From the NCBI RefSeq assembly GCF_001625195.1, contig NC_054390.1, positions 3,248,027-3,312,026 on the forward strand: a DNA stretch of 64,000 bases, written 5' to 3'. Positions 58,385-64,000 of the stretch are shown here, piece after piece (positions within the stretch are counted from its first letter, which is position 1; each line of letters opens with the position of its first letter). The stretch is from Drechmeria coniospora. Lineage: Eukaryota; Ascomycota; Sordariomycetes; Hypocreales; Ophiocordycipitaceae. Below the pieces are notes generated by a model that made no database searches, was not told the DNA's origin, and saw nothing but the letters and a program-made list of their open reading frames with translations. The position numbers and the translations under genes were made by a program.

Positions 58385-61246
58385 ATGTCTCTCTTCGCCG
58401 AGAGCCTCTGCCTCTCGGCGACCGACAGCTCGTCCAATTTCGCCTTCTCAAGCTCCACGCCCCCCACAACCGTCGCCGACACGGCCAGCCTGCACTCGGA
58501 CTCGTCCAAGCACGATGTCATCACCGTCGCCGACGACGCCGCCGACGCGCCCCCGGCCTTGCCCCGAGTCGACGATGACGAGGCCACTCTCCTGTCGGCC
58601 GCGGCCCCGAGGCCCGTCTCGTCCTCGTCGCGCCGTTCCTCGCGCCGACGCGTCTCGACGCCCGTCTACAACATTCCCCGCCTCAGCGGCACCGAAGGCC
58701 ACGGGAAACGGCGTGCCAAGGGCGACGAGGTCTCGGATCGCAAGCGCCGCCGCACCATCTCGGGCGACACCCTCGTCGGCAGCATCGAGGTCGCCTCCCG
58801 CACGCCCCCGACGGCGCCGAACGAGGACAGCGCCCTCAAGGCCGGCATCGACGCATTGAACCTCGCCTGGTCCCCCGAGCGCCTCAGCATGCCCCCGCGC
58901 ACCCGCCGCCAGACAACAAAGGATGGCCCGAACGAAGGCGTCCCCTCCGGCTCCCGTCCCGCCATCTCCTCCTTCGCCTCCCTCGGCGCCAAGCTCTCGA
59001 GCATGGGCAGCAAGGGCCGCAAGGCCGTCGATAGCGGCGTCGCCAAGATGACGCGCGAGCTGCGCCGCCTCCAGGACACAAACGAGTTCACCGGCATCGA
59101 CGACAGGCCCGTCATCCATACCGTATGGTCCAATGGCAAATTCGTCGACCCCAACAACCCTCCGCCGCCGCCGCCGCCGCCGCCGCCGCGCAAGAAGACA
59201 AAGGCCGAGGCGGCAGCCGACGAGAATACGGCCAAGGCCGCCGCATCCACCAAGGCTGCACCGTCCACCAAAGCCACGCCGTCCAAGGCCACACTATCCA
59301 AGACCACGCCATCCAAGGCCACGCCCAAGACATCATCCAAGGCCGCATCCAAGTCCGCGACGAAGCCCACACCAAAGTCCGCGACAAAGTCCACGACAAA
59401 GCCTGCGGCACCCGTCTCCGAGCCGGAAGCCGAACGGCAAGCGTCGGAGCCCATCACGAACATCAGGACGCGACGGGTCAAGAGCTACCTCGTCAAGGGG
59501 CTCTACGCCGGCCAGGACACGCCCCGCGACGTCACCAAGGGCCTCACCGTGGCCGAGAAGAAGAATCTCGCCCAGCTCGCCGAGCTCGCGCCCGGCCCCT
59601 GCACCAACAAGACGATGCCCCTCCCCATCTACACCGGCCTCCGCACCCTCATCGCCGGCCGCGACTTCAAGCTTCCCTACCAAGTCTGCAACCCCATGCC
59701 CCCTGGCCAGCCGAAGCCGGACGAGTGGAAGAAGATGACGAGGAGTGCGTTCCCCCCCCTTCCCACCCTTCCCCTTCCCTTCTCCTCTCCCCTTCCCTTC
59801 TCCTCTCCCCTTCCCTTCTCCTCTCCCCTTCCTTTCTCCCATCCCCTTGCACCGCCCCCGTCAACCCGCTGACCGGACGGCGCAGATCGCTTCATCGGCG
59901 ACTCCAAGGAGTACTGGCGCAAGCTGCCGCACCTGCACGACTACCAGAGCAAGTGCGTCTGCACCCCCGACGACGGCTGCGGCGAGAGCTGCCAGAACCG
60001 CATCATGCTCTACGAGTGCGACAGCACCAACTGCAACGTCGGCAGCCTCCACTGCCACAACCGCGCCTTTGCCGACCTCGCCGCGAGGCGGTCCAAGGGC
60101 GGCAAGTACCGCATCGGCGTCGAGGTCATCAAGACGTCGGACCGCGGCCACGGCGTCCGCAGCAACCGCTGCTTCAAGCCGAACCAGATCATCATGGAGT
60201 ACACGGGCGAGATCATCACCGAGGTCGAGTGCGAGCGCCGCATGAACGAAGTCTACAAGGACAACGAGGTCCGCGAACCCTCCTTTCCCGAACCCTTGCT
60301 TTCCCTCCCCATCCGCCGTGCCCCCTCTCCACCGTCACTCTTTGCCGAGCCAACGCCCCGGCGCCGTCGAGGAAGCTAACGGACGGCGCAGTGCTACTAC
60401 CTCATGAGCTTCGACCAGAACATGATCATCGACGCCACCACGGGTAGCATCGCCCGCTTCGTCAACCACAGCTGCAACCCCAACTGCCGGATGATTAAAT
60501 GGATCGTCTCAGGGCAGCCGCGGATGGCCCTCTTCGCCGGCGACCGGCCCATCATGACGGGCGACGAGCTCACCTACGACTACAACTTCGACCCCTTCTC
60601 CTCCAAGAACGTCCAGCGCTGCCTCTGCGGCGAGCCCAACTGCCGCGGCGTCCTCGGCCCCAAGACGCGCGAGCCCAAGGCGCCCAAGGCGGACCTCAAG
60701 AACGTCGTCAAGGCGACGGTCAAGGCCGGGAAGCGCAAGCTCAAGGAGCTCCTCGGCGACGAGGACACGGCCGCGGCCAAGGCCAAGAAGCGCAAGATCC
60801 AGCCGGCGACGGGCGTCAAGCGGTCCATCTCGAGCGCCGGCGTCAAGGCCGCCAAGGGTGCCGCGACGGCCATCAAGAAGGGCATGACGACCATCACCGT
60901 CGGCGCGAAGAAGGCAGGGCTCGGAAGCCAGGCCAAGGCGGGCGCGGGCAAGAAGGGCGCCAAGAAGGTGCTCGCAAAGTACGGTCGCTCCGGCAGGAAG
61001 CAGGTGCGGATCCCGTCGCAGGCCTCGTCGAGGGCCTCGAGCCTCACCATCGTCGCCAAGGGTGACGAGAGGACAAAGGCAAAGGCCAAGGTCATGGTGA
61101 AGGCGAAACCGGTGGCGAAGCCGAAGGTGAAGGTGCTGGCAAAGGCGAAAACGAAGCCATCGGCCGACAACGACAGCCTTGTCTCGGCTTCGACACCGCC
61201 CAAGGCGCCCATCGCCAGGATTCGAATCGTGTCGAAGGGCGAGTAG
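58385..61246 (+). CDS. ASH1: ASH1-type histone H3K36 methyltransferase (SET domain)
   Basis: Exons 58385-59744, 59886-60268 and 60392-61246, 865 residues. Introns are 141 nt (gtgcgt...ggcgcag) and 123 nt (gtccgc, branch gctaacg, acceptor gcgcag), and both restore the frame. Residues 1-450 are Ser/Thr/Ala/Lys-rich with a polyproline run. After RNRFIGDSKEYWRKLP comes an AWS domain (477-517, starting CVCTPDDGCGESCQNR), the SET domain with GEIITEVECERRM, the NHSC motif RFVNHSCNPNC (606-609) and YDYNF (643-647), and a post-SET with C658, C660 and C665 (RCLCGEPNCRG). No WW or SRI domain follows, which separates it from SET2. The last 200 residues are Lys/Ala-rich. In fungi Ash1 lays down H3K36me2 in poorly transcribed chromatin. 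Its long (CTCGC) leader is noted separately. Confidence 0.92.
59773..59843. repeat. 18-bp tandem repeat inside ASH1 intron 1
   Basis: Nearly four copies of TTCCCTTCTCCTCTCCCC within the intron 59745-59885. All-pyrimidine on the coding strand, so it extends the polypyrimidine character of the intron and makes its length prone to change. Confidence 0.9.
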
Positions 61247-61813
61247 CGAAGGGGGGAGGCGGCACGGACCGTATGCGTGTCGTGCAGGCGGCTCGGCACC
61301 GCCCCCGACGCCCATCTCGGTCGAGATGGAGGGTGCGATGGATGCCTTTGATGGTGTGCTGTACTTGGTTTGTTTGCAGCGACGGCGAGGTCGGCTGTCC
61401 CTGGGAAATGGATGGACGGTTGGCCGGTATGCTGGCGTCCAGGCGAACGGCGATGGGCATGTAGATGACGGAACCTTTTTGTTCTTCCATATCCTCTTTC
61501 GATCTTGGTGTGGGTTTTTGCGCTGTTAGATGCTGGAACGTGTGCGTTGGGAAGTTGAATTTCATGCCTTGATGTCGAGTGTCGACCTTTCTGTCCTCGC
61601 CAACCGTGAGCGCCTTTTGCCGTCTCGCTTCCTCGGGCTCGCCATGACTTTCGTCGATGGTATATACTATCGGTGCGCATGTGCGGACGTACGTCCCATG
61701 AGCGAACGGGGTATGCCCTCAACTGCCCCTCGGACGCCTGTTATTGCTGAAGAACTGCCACACGATAGGGGGCACCTGGATGTTGCAACCTCTGCCGATG
61801 TGCGTGCGCGTTG

Positions 61814-61895
61814 GACGTTGCTGGAGCTATTTAGGTACACAAACGGAGTGAATAGACGTTGCTGGAGCTATTGAGGTACACAAACGGAGTGAATA
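61814..61895. repeat. 41-bp direct tandem duplication
   Basis: The block starting GACGTTGCTGGAGCTATTTA and ending in GGAGTGAATA is repeated immediately, with one base changed (TTTAGG to TTGAGG). Confidence 0.95.
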
Positions 61896-62164
61896 TAATA
61901 CATGTGCGCTTAATCTTAGTAGGCAAGTATTTAATTAATGCACATGCACATTACAGCTCGATGCCGTGCAGCACCGAGCACTCCGTGATGGTTGGTGTAT
62001 TGTATTGCGTGGAAATTATAGTACATACCTAGTAGTCTGTAGCACCTTTACAGTAGACCCTTTCCTTGCTGGAACTGGAAGCGAGCCTAACTGAAGCAAC
62101 GTTTTCGTACCTACAAAGTACGGAGGATTAGTGCTGTTGTTAGTTCCGTACGGAGAGAGTACTA

Positions 62165-62244
62165 CAGTCACTTGACAAAAATGACGAGTCAGTTTTGGTA
62201 GCACTACTCCTACAAGTTGAATCGACATTTTTGCCACCCCACTG
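62165..62244 (+). mobile_element. 80-bp mariner/mimp-like miniature element, copy D
   Basis: Best-preserved copy, flanked by TA on both sides (62163-62164, 62245-62246). Left end CAGTCACTTGACAAAAATGA; right end, read inwards on the minus strand, CAGTGGGGTGGCAAAAATGT. The two ends match over about 40 bp as imperfect inverted repeats. It lies 139 bp upstream of the PQ-loop start codon and so may influence that promoter. Confidence 0.88.
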
Positions 62245-62382
62245 TATTCGTCTGCCTCTGCTCTATTACCACCCATCCATTCCAGCAGTCAACACTGCCG
62301 CCATCGTCAGGCGTCCTTTTCCTTTCATCTTGCCAGGGCTTCACGACAACGCCAACGAAATCTCTCCTCGGATGCTGCCTGC

Positions 62383-63481
62383 ATGGACTTACCCGTGGCA
62401 GCCAACATCCTCGGCATCCTCGGAGCGGTATGGCACGCTGGTCTCTCCGTCCCTGTCCGGCAGCCGTCGGTCGGCTCATTCGTTCCCTTAGGTCTGCTGG
62501 TCGGTGCAGGTTCGTTGGCATCGCCACCTTTCACTTCACGACGGAGGGTGCCCTCCCTACTCGCTTGGCCGCTATCTGACTCACGGCCGCGCATGCGTAG
62601 TTGATTCCGCAAATCGTCGTCAACTACCGTCGACATCATGCCGTCGGCCTCCAGCCGTCCATGATGATGCTCTGGGCCTGCGCCGGCGTCCCGCTCGGCG
62701 TCTACAACATCGTCGAGGAGTTTAATATTGCGCTGCGCATCCAGCCTCAGATACTGACATTCCTGAGCCTCGCCACCTGGATGCAGTGCCGTCACTACCA
62801 GAGGGTATCGATCGTCATCGCCCTCAACCCCTCCCGGCGCGCTCGGCTGACAAAGGATAGGGATGGTCCGTCGCACGCTCGCTCTTGGCCGTCGCGCCGA
62901 TCGTCCTCGCCATGGGCGCCATACAGGCTTCGCTCATCATGGGTCTTCGCATCCTCAAGACGCGCGCCGTGAACTGGCCCCTGACCTTCATGGCTGTCCT
63001 GTCGGCCCTACTGCTCGCCTTGGGCGTCCTGCGGCATTACTGGGACATCTACCTCCACCGTACCGTCCGCGGCGTATCCTTTGTCTTTGTCGCCATCGAC
63101 GCTGCCGGGGATTTGTTTTCCCTCGTCAGCATCTTCTTCCAGCCGCAGCTCGATGTGCTGGGCATGGCCGTGTACGGGACCGAGCTGGTCCTGTGGCTCG
63201 GCGTCTTTGCCTGCGGCGCCTGGTATTCCCTGCTGCCTTGGCTGAGGGAGACGTGGTTTTCATGGCACCAGCACGTTCAAGATCGTCGCTCAGATGACGA
63301 TTCAGCCCAACCCGGACCAGAAGTCGAAGTAGCGCCCACGGTCATTGCCATGCACGACATGCCCTCAACAACGTCGGTATTTCGGACTGCCTCTGCCTCT
63401 GCCGAGTCTCTACGGCCCAGGATCATCACTAGGCGAGGTGTTAATGGCCAGGACGAGGCGCAAAGGTCAACGGAGGCATGA
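62383..63481 (+). CDS. PQ-loop repeat membrane protein
   Basis: Exons 62383-62427, 62492-62509 (an 18-nt micro-exon, Val-Cys-Trp-Ser-Val-Gln), 62601-62804 and 62861-63481; 295 residues. Introns are 64, 91 and 56 nt. The micro-exon is inferred because VCWSVQ followed by LIPQIVVNYRRHH rebuilds the canonical first PQ motif (Pro24-Gln25), and both flanking introns then have AG acceptors. About seven hydrophobic segments follow (for example PSMMMLWACAGVPLGVYNIV, LAVAPIVLAMGAIQASL, MAVLSALLLALGVL, LDVLGMAVYGTELVLWLGVF). The second PQ-like segment reads RTVRGVSFVFVAIDAAGDLF, where the PQ pair is not kept. Relatives such as Ypq proteins and cystinosin export amino acids from the vacuole or lysosome, but the fungal branch seen here is uncharacterised to my knowledge. 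The 60-residue C-terminus is polar. Confidence 0.82.
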
Positions 63482-63688
63482 TGATGCAAGGATCGAATCG
63501 AACAGTTCGCTTGACGTCAAGGTATGTATTTCCATGTAGTGAAACGAGTGAGCGTATAGACATGTGGGCCAGCCATTGTCAAGTATCTAGCGAGGCCTGA
63601 GCCTTCCATGTACATCCATGCACACCTTTCCCACGCCGCAAGTGGATGCCCCAAACCCGCTGACTTCCACTTTGCAGAGACATGGATG

Positions 63689-63998
63689 CTACGAGGAGAG
63701 ATATTCGGTTGGCGTAACCGATTCTCGGTACATTGCCTCTAGCTCTGCCAAACTCTGCTCAGTCGCGAGCGTCATGCGCTGCTCGCCTGTTTGAATTACG
63801 GTCAGTCGGAGACTGTGCGGCGCGCGACTCGTGCTCGGAAAGAGGAAGATCCTACCAGTACGACAGGAACAGACCCTGTAGTCAAACCAAATCCCGGCTG
63901 ACGACGCAGTAGGCGCATCGAATGTGGCCGCAAAAGACGCAGGCGGGCGTCGTATCGTACAGCATGGTACCGCCGGCGCAGTTGTGGCAGATCCACAT
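63689..63998 (-). CDS. zinc-ribbon-like cysteine-rich protein, partial/uncertain
   Basis: On the minus strand the frame from ATG 63998 reads MWICHNCAGGTMLYDTTPAC, then VFCGHIRCAYC, then VVSRDLV and a stop at 63884-63882. The pattern C-x2-C ... C-x2-C-G-H-x2-C-x2-C is typical of short zinc-ribbon proteins common in fungi. Whether 63998 is the real start or an internal Met cannot be told at the window edge. Another protein-like stretch lies downstream: a possible exon with CSCRT, an intron gtagga...attcaaacag, then EQRMTLATEQSLAELEAMYR to a stop at 63691-63689. Joining it to the zinc ribbon needs a 30-nt intron, shorter than usual, so the 3' structure is open. Confidence 0.55.
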   Translation of the reverse strand, partial: CGSATTAPAVPCCTIRRPPASFAATFDAPTASSAGIWFDYRVCSCRTGRIFLFPSTSRAPHSLRLTVIQTGEQRMTLATEQSLAELEAMYRESVTPTEYLSS

Positions 63999-64000
63999 GT

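Larger units (their letters stand above)
61247..62382. other. intergenic region with duplication and miniature element
   Basis: 3' flank of ASH1 and promoter of the PQ-loop gene. It contains a 41-bp direct duplication (61814-61895), an AT-richer patch with GTAC words (about 61900-62165) and the miniature element at 62165-62244, about 140 bp upstream of the next start codon. No convincing gene. Confidence 0.55.

Noticed and set aside
59125..60447. 440-codon alternative frame over ASH1
   Set aside because: Shifted frame of the SET gene running through both introns. The SET/AWS/post-SET motifs are in the other frame.

Overview
The window looks like nuclear DNA of a filamentous ascomycete. The evidence is: introns mostly of 50-140 nt with CTAAC/CTGAC branch sites a few bases before the acceptor, GC-rich third codon positions, a Zn2Cys6 regulator, and genes such as ASH1, SFH5, UBP6 and SHB17. 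The abundant TACTCCGTAC/GTACGGAGTA palindromes, together with this gene repertoire, make me favour Sordariomycetes, probably Hypocreales. That placement is inference.

Layout. 1-1047: 3' part of an LSB5-like VHS/GAT protein. 5020-6787: three-exon F-box/leucine-rich protein, followed by coding-like but interrupted sequence to 7677. 13797-15331 (minus): proline-rich Zn2Cys6 transcription factor. About 16.2-37.9 kb: a GC-rich stretch in which I find no convincing gene, filled with GTAC palindromes, poly-G runs, many short tandem repeats, hairpins and three copies of an 80-bp mariner-type miniature element. From 37.9 kb the window becomes a normal gene-bearing arm: a SAM methyltransferase (plus), SHB17-type sugar bisphosphatase (minus), a 97-aa membrane/coiled-coil protein (plus), deubiquitinase UBP6 (minus), ARPC4 (plus), an RRM-like protein (plus), SFH5 (plus), ASH1 histone methyltransferase (plus), a PQ-loop membrane protein (plus) and the edge of a zinc-ribbon protein (minus). 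A fourth miniature element lies at 62.2 kb.

The recognised genes are housekeeping functions without a common pathway: actin/endocytosis (LSB5, ARPC4), proteasome deubiquitination (UBP6), carbon metabolism (SHB17), lipid or haem transfer (SFH5), chromatin (ASH1) and transcription (Zn2Cys6). I see no operon-like or biosynthetic cluster. Most gene models below were spliced by hand from conserved protein reading and GT/AG/branch signals; there is no transcript support.

Most worth a second look: the four-copy 73-80-bp element with TA flanks and impala/mimp-like ends; the GC-rich, repeat-laden gene desert; unusual gene architectures (ATG-only first exon in ARPC4, 18-nt micro-exon in the PQ-loop gene, 702-nt intron in SHB17, in-frame TAG in the RRM gene, a splice joint in the methyltransferase that does not resolve); and an unrecognised, fragmented coding-like region at 6860-7677.
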